Shown here: one piece after another, positions 48,401 through 61,200 of the stretch | Numbering within the stretch: the first letter of the stretch is position 1 | Layout: each line of letters begins with the position of its first letter | The notes under the pieces: generated by a model | Seen by the model: the letters and a program-made list of their open reading frames with translations, nothing else | Databases searched by the model: none | Told to the model about the DNA's origin: nothing | Source: Sipunculus nudus | Taxonomy: Eukaryota; Annelida; Sipuncula; Golfingiida; Sipunculidae | Assembly: GCA_026874595.1 (NCBI GenBank) | Contig: CM049318.1 | Location: forward strand, 21,303,456 to 21,367,455 | DNA length: 64,000 nt | Reading direction: 5' to 3' | Translations under genes and position numbers: made by a program

Positions 48401-51400
48401 AGTTTCGAATGAATTAATTCTGATCCAAAAAATCTCTAGTTTAAAGAATGAGAAAAACATAATGAAGTTGAATTTTATTCCAGGGAGGATTCCCACCATG
48501 GATTTTGAAGAACAATGGTTCTATTGTTGTTCGCTCTATGGATCCAGGTATATTACCTTATTAATGGATGTGAAAATCATATTTTGTTACGTTACCCAGG
48601 AGTATGATTAAGGCTGCCCTACAGCTGGTTTTGGCAGAGTTTATTTTACAAATCTCTCATAGACAAATTGGTTTAAAATCTCAAATAGCCACCACTGCCT
48701 AAAGAAATTGAAAACTTTATTTATTTAATTATATAAATAAGAATTATGGATAAAAATTAATAATTGACCGTTTACTGTAAATTTTTTTGTATTTTCTATA
48801 CTAAATACATGCTTCAAGCCAGATTATCTTTGAAGTTATCTACACTTGCTAGTATTTTCAATTTTATATAAAAAATTACTTTATCTTGGTACCACACTAA
48901 TATGTTCATCCTGGTACCAAACTGATAAGTTTATCCTGGTACCATACTCATGTGTTTATCCTGGTACCATACTGATGTGTTTATCCTGGTACCATACTCA
49001 TGTGTTTATCCTGGTACCATACTCATGTGTTTATCCTGGTACCATACTCATGTGTTTATCCTGGTACCATACTCATGTGTTTATCCTGGTACCATACTCA
49101 TGTGTTTATCCTGGTACCATACTCATGTGTTTATCCTGGTACCATACTCATGTGTTTATCCTGGTACCATACTCATGTGTTTATCCTGGTACCATACTCA
49201 TGTGTTTATCCTGGTACAATGCCTGTTTTTTCCAGGATACCTGGAGCCGGTTGATCAGTGGTTCAGTGTTCTCCTACCAAAGATTAAACCATTGCTGTAC
49301 CAGAATGGAGGCCCAATCCTGATGGTGCAGGTCTGTACAGAATAAACACTGTGACCTGCTGCAGTAACATATATGATTGTCTAAAAAAACACAGTACTGT
49401 AACTGTAATTATAATTTCATGGATTTTTCTTGTAACTATTATTGGTAGGTATCCATTGTAAAATCATATTTGATGACTGAAAGATAAAAAAATTACCAAT
49501 GCTCAATCAATAATTGATTATATATTCCCGTGAAACCTGCATTGTAAAATAATACTGTTATTAGTAATTAGACTCATTATTGCTTTAGAAGAAACATGCA
49601 TGTATGTTGATTCATATTTTTATCCTGGACAGGTGACTTTACAATCAGAATAAGACTTTCAGTTTCTGATTGATAGTAAGTGAGGTCTGATGGAATGTGT
49701 GAAATATTGATAAAAATTCACCTCCTTCAGCCCAAATGGTGACTAGACAAGCTTTTACACAATTTTAAATATTATTCATTTTTTGTGTTTATCGCATTAT
49801 CAAACAACAAATATAGCAAATAATGTCAAAACAACCTTGAGAGATCAGAATTCAAATGCAAAAGTAGGCTGTCCTTTGAGTAGTACAGTCAAACCACAAC
49901 TAACAACCACCTATGTTTAGTGACCGCCCGAAATTAACGAACACTTTTTCAGTCCAGATTCATTTTGCTCTCAATATAAGACCTCACTTAGATGACTACC
50001 TGGAAAATGTGACCACTTTATCTAGGTTCCATTGGGCCTAAAAAATTAAAGGTATGGTTCTCAGGCAGCGCCCGCATCAATTTTAAGCCCCGGCATCAAA
50101 AATTTTTATTTTGATTTCCAATAAAAACTTTCCAATTTTGAGCTGCTACCACTCTGACATTTCTTTCAAGAAGATAAAACCATACAATTTCCCTTGTTTT
50201 GTAGTGCTTTTACTTATTTAACAAAATAAAACTGTTATTTTCATGCTTTTTCCTTATCATTTGACATTTTTATCGAAACATACCAAAAAATTAAAAATAA
50301 AAAAAGCGCACGCCCGCATTGATTTCTGAAAAAAAAATGCCTGAGAACCATATTTTTTTTTTTTATTTTGGCCTTGGTGGTCAAAATTTGTGGGTTTCAC
50401 TGTATTAATTTAAAGCTTGGTACTAATATTATATATATATGTTTTAATATTATATACATGTATATAATATATATATATATATATGCCATTGCAGTTTGAG
50501 AACGAGTATGGCAGCTACTTCACTTGCTCTCAGGAGTACCTGCAGCACTTGCTCACGCTGTTCAAGAAATATCTGGGAGACAATACAGTCTTTTACACCA
50601 CCGATGGTGCCAGTGCAAGCCTTCTCAAGTGTGGTGCCACTGATGGGGCATATGCCACTGTCGACTTTGGACCAGGTTTGTTTTTGCGAGCTTGTGAAAT
50701 TTGTGTTTATGAGCTGACAGGTCTACAGTATAAACATAATCTTTTAACACTGTTTCAAAACTGTATATAATGTTGAAATCACATTGTTCTGTTTACATTA
50801 TATTTACCTATATCATTTTCTAACTCCTGTCTGCCAGCCATATCAGAAGCTTATTAAAGGGAGTCCATTGGGTCTGGACTTCCCCCTTTTTCCTCAGAAG
50901 CTACCTTTTTTTAAGGGTTTCAGACAAATTTTTGTGGCCTGGACCCCCCCCCCCCCCCTTTTCCGTAACCGGAGACCTTTTTTCCACCATTTTCATTAGT
51001 CCTCCTGGGTTGGACCCCCCCTTTTTAGCCCTCAGCCCTTAGGCTGTTGTGCTATTGTCTTCACCCAAGCTGTCAGTCTGTCCGCCCGGTGTCTGTTAAC
51101 TTTTACCTTGTGAGCAGGATATCTCTAAAAGGATTCACCGTAGGAATATTATTTCTTCGGTGAAGATGTATATCGACATTCTTGGTCAAGTTTGAAGATG
51201 GGTGACCTTGACCGATTTTTCTACGTTTTAGAGCTGATTATAGAAAAACACTTAGAACCTTATTTCATAGGAACCATACGGTGGATTTTCACAAAACTTA
51301 ATATGGTCATTGGGACTGATGGTCTGTACCTGCTGCACAAGTTTGGTGGCGCCACCTACAGTTTCTGATTTTTAATGATCTTTTATCGGATTTTTCAACT

Positions 51401-54400
51401 TTGGCCTTGTGAGCAGGATATCTTCTAAAAGCATTTTGTGGATTGTTATGAAACATGATACATACCTCTCCAGTTTAAATTAATAACTGAGACATATACA
51501 GATATACATCTCTGAGAAAACAAATATTATGTACTCGTTACTGTTACCACCTATAAACACTGCTCTTTTGGCTGAAAGAGAGCAAAAGGAAGAAAGTCAC
51601 AAATCTGAGGAGAAAAATGTATGCCTACTGTGAGACAAAAACTTTTTTCTTACTGAAATCTTTATCCTAATTTCAAGCCCAAAATTGTGACTTCATTTCC
51701 TGTACATTTTGATCCTACCCTACATCAACTTGTGACTTTCTCTGACATTAAAAAACATGAGTTATTCATTAGTTAGCTTAGAGTCTTGATACAGGAAAAT
51801 TACAGGTAAGATGTCAGAAATCTCTTCATGTTTCTCAATAAAAAGATGTTACATTCCATATAATGAAATGTATTTATGATTTCTACTCAAGATTCCTTAT
51901 TTACAGGAAAATGAATGCAATATGAAAAGTGCAATTTAAAAAAACTCAAATAACATAATGACATTGGAAGAAACTATGAACAGCAATGCCATAAAATGAT
52001 ACTAGATGGCAGCACCTTGTTTCTCAGTGAAATATTGATTACATAATTATAACTTTGTTCCCTTTAAGGTGGAGATGTTAAAACCATTTTTGAGACTCAG
52101 AGGACCAAAGAACCAAGGGGCCCACTGGTCAACTCAGAGTATTACACAGGCTGGCTTGACCACTGGGGTGGACCTCACGCACACAGTGACCCTAACACTG
52201 TCGCTAACTACCTGGACCAGATACTCAGCCTGGGAGCTAATATTAACATGTGAGTCAAGACTGCTTGACAAAAAGGTATAACAATAGTACCTTGATGAAC
52301 AACTCAGCTAATGAGAATGTGTAAGTCAAGACTGCTGGGCAAATCGGAATAACAATAGTACCTGCATAAACTACTCAGCTATGTTAACATGCAAGACCAA
52401 CTTTAGGGTAAGAAGATGAAAAAAAGAACATCTGGATGGAACACTTAGCCTTGGAGCTAATGTTGAATAAAAGAAATGAGATTGATAATAAATTTTGGAA
52501 ATAAATATTCCAATGGCATTGCTAAATTTGTGTATTATATAAGATTAAATGAATGCATGTCAAATGTAACTACATAAATTATACTATAAAAGGTTCGTGG
52601 GAATGTAATAGTGGTATTTTACTAAGCCATTGTTTACATCTTTCTTCATGCAAGTCTACTGCACAATTAACGACTTAGTAATATTTTAAAGGTGTTAATT
52701 TTTGGAACAATCTTTAATGTAAATACAAAATAATTGATATTTTAAATATATCAAATATTTGAAATTATGGGTTATTTCATAACAACTTTACATATTCCAA
52801 ATTCTAAAGAAAATAAATTTAATTTGTATATATTCCTACAGGTACATGATGCATGGAGGAACTAACTTTGCCTACTGGAATGGCAAGTAATTTTTATTCG
52901 TATTTAGAATATTTTATTACTTTTTTATTTTATACCATTGATATGAAATATGTTATTCAATTAATTTTGATTTTTATCTACTTCAAAGCTTAGAGGATAA
53001 AAGTGTAAATCTTCAGATATTGATAAAAAGATTTCTATTTGTTAAGACATTTCTTGATTATTTGGAAACTTTTTTCTTTTTCTGGTGGAGGGAACTGCAT
53101 CCATTTTTTTATGTGCACTTACCTCCTATCAGTTTTGTCTTCTGGTGTTGCCCAAGCCCAGTGTCTGTCATACTCGTGGGTCCTCGGTATGTAATCATTC
53201 TGTGTCATAACACTGAGGAGCCCCCTAAAGGCGCACTCATTTTTGTGAGTGATATACAGCTGTGAGGCACAGTATTCCCATGCCTGCAGGGCACTTTCAA
53301 TGGGTGGGGTTAACCATGAGAAATCTCACCACTCCTCAGCTTAGATTTGAACTCATGACTTCCCTACCCGGAGTCCTGTGCTATACCCCTGGACCACAGA
53401 ACCCAGTATTATGAAGCTATTTATTGTAAGAGGTTCAGATAGTATTCTTATACCAGAACAATGATCACAATGTTGCGAAAGCAGCTGGACCCCTGCTTAG
53501 CATTATTTTGTCAGTATTGTGATGCAGTCCCTCAACTGATGTGATGACCAGGGGTTTAACAATACGTTTTCTCGTGATATGATTCTCCATTCATGTTTGC
53601 TTTCCACTTCCTCCAAGCCTCAGGAATAATGAGTAATGAAACAGGTCTTTCATTTGGTTTGAGCATGCAGTTGTTAGCCAATCAGATTATGATTAACTGA
53701 TTTCTGCCAATTGATGTGTCACCATACATATGTAACCGGACGATGTCGGTACATAATTTAGTTTTTTTTATACATTATTTGGGATAAGTACGGTTTTTTG
53801 ACTAGTCTTTACGGTAGTTGCATTCAACGCACCAGCTACGTCATCCACCATGTTTTACTTGTATGGAGCTAGGACCGCGCCCTGCTGAGTTGAATTACCG
53901 ACGTTACAGGTGATGATATGTGTAGAGCAATGCAGAGAATGGTCCAGGTATATTTCTGTAGTCTTCTGATCAGTTGTATCTCCATAGTAATTAGGGGCAT
54001 GAGTTTAGTTTTATCTAGTCAGAGCCCAGATGGGCCCGCCATGTTCGGAGACGAGATCTGAGGTACTTTATAACATCTTACTCTTTAGTTATTCAGAATT
54101 ATGACGCGTATGAGAGAAAACCTGTGTTATCATGTGAGATTAATTGTTTGGCAATACTGTGAATCTAGGCCACAGAGTTAACACCGTGTATCGGCGCAAT
54201 TAAGGAATCTTGACTTTTGTACATGCGCCCGATAGATGGCGCCACTGGTTGCAAATGGCATCTTGTACTGTTGTAAAGCGCCTGTTTATCTTCCTGACGC
54301 AATTCTGGTATTTGTTGAGAATTAGTATAAACAAAAGGCTCACCAGTTTGTGTATAATAGGAGAATCCATTGAGTATCACTTAAGACAGTGTTTCTATGG

Positions 54401-55249
54401 TTTAAATTACTAATATGCACAGGGTTAATTTTAGGAAATATATCCCATACCCGTCTTGCATGAGATTAAGTCGGATGTAAGGGTCTGTTGATATTTCAGT
54501 ATATAAGTCCATTTAGTGAGATGGATGGTTTTATTATTTAGAAGTTATTTCTACCATGCGATGCATATTATTTTCTTTTTATTTAATTCACAATACAGAG
54601 TTGATAGCTACTAATGTGTTCGTTAATACCCATTCTTACCTATACGGATGCAAATATTATGTTGCCTTGTAATTTCTCACTGTAGATAACTGTTTGAGTA
54701 GGCATAGTAAATATATGAACCAGAACTGTACGGATATAAGACTAATGTGAGGAGTTATCACCTGTATGTTTTGTTTCTTTTAATATCTGATAGGGAATAA
54801 TGTAAGACCATACCTAGAGTATATATTGCCAATGATGTATTTTCATAACATTGTCATTGTTTCGCTTATATGAGAGTTTTACTCTATTGTTTCAGATGGA
54901 AATACGCCAGCCACACACATATATTCACACCACATGTACTTATGGAAATAAAGTGAAGTTATGCCAAGTTGTGTCTTATTCGTAGTAAAACATACTACAT
55001 CTTTCTGGTGGCAGCAGGTGGGATTTGGCATGATAATAAATTGGCTGGCGGGTGATAGTGGCCTTCGATGAGACCAGGTGCAGTGAATGGTCACATTGTT
55101 TGGAGGAGCTGTATCTATTGGGACTGTGAACGACACTGGTTGTTTATAAGCCATCAGGTGATTACAGCTGTGTTGAGCTGATGAGTGGACTTGCAGCTGA
55201 TAAAGCCATCCAGGGGACTATGGCTGTATTAATGAATGGACTTTCCTAT

Positions 55250-55289
<40 letters not shown>

Positions 55290-58200
55290 TCAAGTGGCTG
55301 TTAGTTATACAGCATTTGGCGATACTCACCTGATGCAGAGCTCTAGGACTATGATGATGTGTTAAGTTTTACAGGGAACTGTAAGTTGTATGGCATAAAT
55401 ACTAAGAAGTCCTGTTGACACTTTTTATCTTCCTTTACCGAAAACAACAGTTGTGAACTATCCATTCCTTGGAAGTCCGTTTGATGGTCTACAAGGGGAC
55501 TTTGTTTATAAATGCGGGAACCTGCAGTATTATGGACTTGGTTACTTGTCATTAGTGGACTTGTGTATCAAACATTACAAGAACACCTGTCATTATTAAT
55601 GGTCAACTCTTAAATACCTGCAGTTTGTATTTTATAACTGAGAAGTGACAACCTATGCAGATGTGTATAATATTATTTTTGCTCAAGCTGATAGGGAGTG
55701 TAATGTATGGTGATACTGTTGCATGAATCCTGTTCATATTAAATATGGACTCCAGCCATTTATGTGTGATATAATTATCAGTTGTCAGAATTTTAAGTTG
55801 GTCCTTTGCTGATGGTTGATTATACTAGGTGGAAAGAAAGAATCCTAGTTCTTTCTTTTCTCCAGCCATATGCTAACTGCTGTTGACATTAAACTGAGAC
55901 AGGTGAGATAAGACAGTGGGTATCTGGAATATGAATATATGCTACATGGTATTATATGTAGGTTTGGTTTTGTGAATACACAAGAACAATGTGATTAACA
56001 GAAAAACGGGTATTTAACAACCTGATAAGTGAATAATTGGAACATGAATATGATACAGTACTTATCCAGTTTGAGTATCTGACATTTGAATACATGTATT
56101 TTAATGATGTTCTTGTACATCAAGTGACATTGGGCCATATTGGATATTTATGTGACCAGATTTTGGTATCTCTTGCCAGTTTCATGTTTTGCTTCACATT
56201 TGGTTTTGTATATTGCTCATCAGACGTAAGTGAATAAGACCAGGTATGTAGGACTGCATGATCTCGTATTGGTAGAGTGTGAGACTAAAATATTTATTGT
56301 TTAACTCAAGTCATGGTTGAAATTGAGGTATCCAATTTGAATGTGTATTTGTTTTACTTTGCTGACTATTAGGGAATACACTCAAGTTGCTATGATGTTC
56401 ATTGTTGTTTGTATAAGAACAAAACAGGCAGGTTAGTGGCCCTGTTGTGTAGATTGCCATAAGACATGAATGGTTATATGATTTTGTGTCCTGTTGTTGG
56501 CAGGGTTTTCCAGGTAAGGTTTGCTATGTTTGGAACTTCCCAGGGACACTGTGTTTGATATTGCAGAGAATTCCTTGCTATTAATACTTGATGTGATTGA
56601 CTAGTACTACACACAGATTTGTTGGTATGTGCATGTTTATTTGCTACAACTGATTATTGATACCCTTATTGTGCAATGCTAATAGCATTTGTTATGTAGT
56701 AGAACTTCATTGATGATATTCACTCAACAGTCTAAGAGATACTCCATATACTAGTTGATTGGTACTACGTTGTAACTTTCACATTGACAAGACTGTTTTG
56801 TATGTGATAACATGTCCCAAACCGGCACTGATCAAGCTGATCAGGGAGCCGGTGCCCTGAATGAAATGGAACTGTTGCAGAGGCAGGTTGAGCAGATGCA
56901 AGCTCTTCTTCAAAGAGCAGGAATTGATCCACGTCAGCAGAGTGCCCCTCCAAGTGCTAGCCCTCCATTGAGAAGGACTGAGAGGGATGATCCAGTCCCA
57001 ACTCGTGTAGTTTATACTCAGAGAAAACTGTCTAAATTTGCTGGAGAGAGAGGCAAATTAGAGGACTGGGTCTTAGAGGCCAAAAGTGCTCTTAGAGCCC
57101 AAGGTGTACAGGGACAGGAAGCTGTTGAGTTTTTATTAGGCCATTTGGAGGGTCCAGCGAAAAGTGAAATACGATATGCTCCTGATTCAGAGAAGGTTGA
57201 TGCAGCCGCGGTATTTACTCTTCTTCAGGAAGCATTTGGTGAACGATTGTCTGCATCTCAGCTGTTAGATAGCTTCTATGGAAGGAAACAGCAGGACAAA
57301 GAAACCTTGCGTGATTTCTCATATGGACTCATGAACCTTTTAGACAGAGCTCTGGGCCAGGACCCAGAAGCTGTGGCAAACAGGGACAAAACTCTTCGCG
57401 ACAGGTTTGCCGAGCGAGTTCGTGATTCCGGACTAAGGAGGGAGTTAAAGAGACGCACTAGAGATCAGCCTGAAATCTCTTTTCGTGCATTAAGGGAGGA
57501 AGCTATTAGATGGGCGGAGGAAGACTTAGTTCAGCCCACACCGAAAACTGTTAGTTCATATAAGGTCAAAGCAGACGAACCCCCAAGTTCTTATGAGAAG
57601 AGCGAGGTCAGGAGATTACTAGAGGTAGTTGAAAAACAGCAGAAGTGCCATGAAGAGCTGCTTCAGAATCAGCAACAACTGCTAGAGCTCCTGCAGCACC
57701 AAAATGTGGGAAACCAGAATCGCCAAATGTCCGAAAATACCGTTAGGAAGGATCAGTCAGAATCACCCCGAAAGTGTTTCTATTGCTCCTCAACGGACCA
57801 TCTAATCAGAAATTGTCCTAAACGTGTTGCTAGTAGAAGGGACAAGAAAGGGGCTAATCCAGATGCGAAGACTGCTGGTAACACAGGCAGTACCCCTAAT
57901 GACACCCAGAACAACTCTATTCGGGGGAATCTTGCACCCCAGGCGACAGTTCTAGAGAATACGATTGGTGGTCGTCCATTGGTTACAGCGAGGGTGGAAG
58001 GCGTCGAGTTGGAATGTTTACTAGATACCGGGTCTATGGTTTCTACAATGACTGATGATTTCTTCCACAGATACATTGAAAGGGAAGACACCCAACTAGG
58101 AGATAAGTGGGTACAGGTTACTGCTGCAAACGGACTAGAGGTACCCTACCAGGGTATTGTCACAGTAAACATGGAGATTGATGGCCAGCGGATAGAGGAT

Positions 58201-61200
58201 TGTGGAGTACTAGTAGTCAGTAGAACTTCAGAGGAAGTTACAGAGACCCCGGTCCTGTTAGGTATGAACGTGATCTCACAGGTTCCACGCTTCTCCGGGA
58301 TCTTGTGTGAGCCCAAGGCCAAGTTTATACGTATTGCTGGGATGGAAGCCATTACGATCCCCAAGTCAAGTTCCTGTGAGATAGCCGCCATAGCGCCTCG
58401 TTGGAACATGGTTGGATGTGTGGAGGGATTCTCCAAACCTGTGAAGGGGGCAGTTACTGTCACACCAGCATTAGTCACCGTCGGAGGTGGTAAATTACCA
58501 ATCAGAGTCACGAATATGACTAGTAGGGATGTCACATTGTCCCCAGGGACAAGGATTGGCACCATTTCCCGTGTCAAGGATATACAGAGCGGGTTGAGTA
58601 AAGTTGACGTCACTTTTGAGGATAGGAGAGTGCACCTCAGCCAGATAAGTGAAAAGCCCAGGGAGGACAGAGCTGATAGAGATATCCTTGATCTCGGGAT
58701 TGTACATGGATCAGAGGAGGAGAGAGAAAGACTGTTACAGATACTCAATAGACACAGTGAAGTTGTTATGAAGGCGGGGGACGCTGTTGGTTGTACTAAC
58801 CTCTTAACACACATGATCAAGACAACAGATGACCTTCCAGTGTCTCAACCTTACAGACGTATTCCGCCACACCAGTGGGAGGAAGTTCGACAGCATTTGA
58901 AGGAGCTCTGTGAGCAAGGCATTATTAAACGGTCGGTGTCAAATTATGCCTCCCCAGTAGTCCTTGTGAGGAAGTCATCAGGCAGTTTACGGCTTTGTGT
59001 GGACTACCGCCAGCTAAACAAGAAAGTGCGCAGAGATGCTTTTCCTCTGCCGAGGATGAATGAAATCTTAGACTCTCTGCATGGGGCCAAATATTTTAGC
59101 ACTTTGGACTTAGCGTCCGCCTACAACCAGATCGAGGTTGCTGAAGAAGACAGACATAAGACAGCTTTTACAACCCCAATGGGCCTATATGAATTCATCA
59201 GGATGCCTTTCGGACTGTCTAACAGTCCAGCCACGTTCCAGAGGCTCATGACCACAATATTCCAGGATGACATTCTTAACACCATGTTTGTATATCTGGA
59301 CGATATAATCGTGTATGGGCGAACCGTGGATGAACACCTCAAAAGACTCGAGGAGGTACTGAGTAAATTGAGCAGATTTGGCCTGAAGTTGAAGTTAAAC
59401 AAGTGCTCTTTTTTGTGTAGGGAAGTAAGTTTCCTGGGACACTTAGTATCCGGGGACGGAGTGCGTCCTAACCCAGATAGAATAGCAGCTGTGAAACAGT
59501 GGCCTAAACCTACGACAGTTAAAGAGCTTAGAAGCTTCCTTGGTTTTTGCCAATTCTACCAGCGGTTTGTGCCAGGCTTTGCTAAAATAGCATCAGTTCT
59601 TCATAAGTTAGTAGCGGAAAGTTCAAAGGGGAATTATGGACATCGGAAGCCCAGACGTATTGTGATCACTAATCATTGGGATACTAAACATACTGAGGCC
59701 TTTGAGCGACTGAAGGAGAAACTGACCATGACCCCAATACTGGCATACCCCGATTTTAACCTTCCTTTCGTCCTGGAGGTTGATGCGTCGTTGCGTGGCT
59801 TAGGAGCCATCCTTAGTCAAAACCAGAATGGCAGGAACAGGGTTATCTCGTTTGCTAGCCGAGGATTGAGAGGTGCAGAAAGAAATCAAGCTACTTACAG
59901 TGCAAAACGACTGGAGCTCCTGGCACTTAAATGGGCAATATGCGACAAATTTAGAGAATACCTGGAAGGGGCACAGTTCATCGTCTTTACAGACCATAAC
60001 CCCTTAACTCATCTATTTACACAGAAGAAACTGCCCGCAACTGAGCAACGTTGGGCCTCAGCTTTAGCCAGTTTTGATTTTGAGATCAGATACAAGCCAG
60101 GCCGTAACAACCAAGCCACAGATGCCCTGTCAAGGTTAGAGGACAGACCATGGGATGCTCAAAGTGGCACTGTGTCAGCCATGTGTGCGAAGGTAGCAGA
60201 TTCTACCAAGGTTCCAATAACACTGATGTGTCAAGTTTCAAAAGACGCCACCGATGGGGAGGTAGGTGAAGCTGGACCAAATCCTCCGAACGGAGTAGCA
60301 ACTGGTTGGTCTGGTTATAGCCCATCAACCTTGAGCATGATGCAGAAGCGAGATTTGACCATACAACCAGTGTTCGAGGCATGGAAGAAAGGCAAGAAGC
60401 CAGCCTTATCGGTACGGCGTAAATTATGTCAAGATGCCCAAAGATTGTTACGTCAGTGGGACAAGTTCATGGAGCGTGACAATGTTCTTTATCGTGTGAT
60501 TGATGATCCACATCATGGCAGGCTTGAACAGTTTGTAGTGCCTGAGGTGATGCGAGAGGAGTTTCTGAAAATTTGTCATCAAAAGCACGGTCATCAGGGT
60601 ATTGATAGAACAGAGAGTTTGTTAAGGATGAGATGCTATTGGCCTGGGATGCACAAGTCTGTGACTGATTGGCTATCGAAATGCGACAGATGTGCCTTAG
60701 CTAAAAGAGAAAAGGTTCGCACACCTTTAGGACACCTTCTAGCGTCGGCCCCCCTCGAGGTCGTTGCTATGGACTTCACCTTACTGGAACCAGCTTCAGA
60801 TGGGAGGGAGTCAGTGCTGGTGCTGACCGATGTCTTCACCAAGTGGACTGTGGCTATCCCCACCCGGGATCAGCGAGCTGTAACAGTGGCCAAGGCACTT
60901 ACCAAGCACTGGTTTAATAGGTTTGGTGCCCCAGCCCGCTTACATTCGGATCAGGGGCGGGACTTTGAGTCCCAGGTGATTCGCCACCTTTGCGAACTGT
61001 ATGGGATAGCACAATCCCGGACCACGGCCTACCATCCTCAGGGAAACGGCCAAGTGGAACGTTTCAACAGAACGCTCCACGATCTCCTCCGATCTTTGAC
61101 ACCACACCAGAGAAGAAGGTGGCCTGAGTATTTGGACGACCTGGTCTTTGCTTATAACACCACACCGCATGCATCGACGGGAGTGTCACCTTTCAAACTA

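Noticed and set aside
48886-49215. CRISPR-like regular repeats
   Set aside because: Units are contiguous with no spacers and the genome is eukaryotic; this is a minisatellite.
48846-49345. Overlapping ORFs with a 25-residue repeat
   Set aside because: Artefact of a 25-bp minisatellite, which reads open in all three plus frames; it lies in an intron.
53340-53405. tRNA gene on the minus strand
   Set aside because: A and B boxes are recognisable but the stems and anticodon arm do not fold properly, and a non-tRNA body follows; SINE head preferred.
58146-58820. 224-codon minus-strand ORF inside the gypsy gag-pol
   Set aside because: Antisense shadow of a dense coding frame; no family features.
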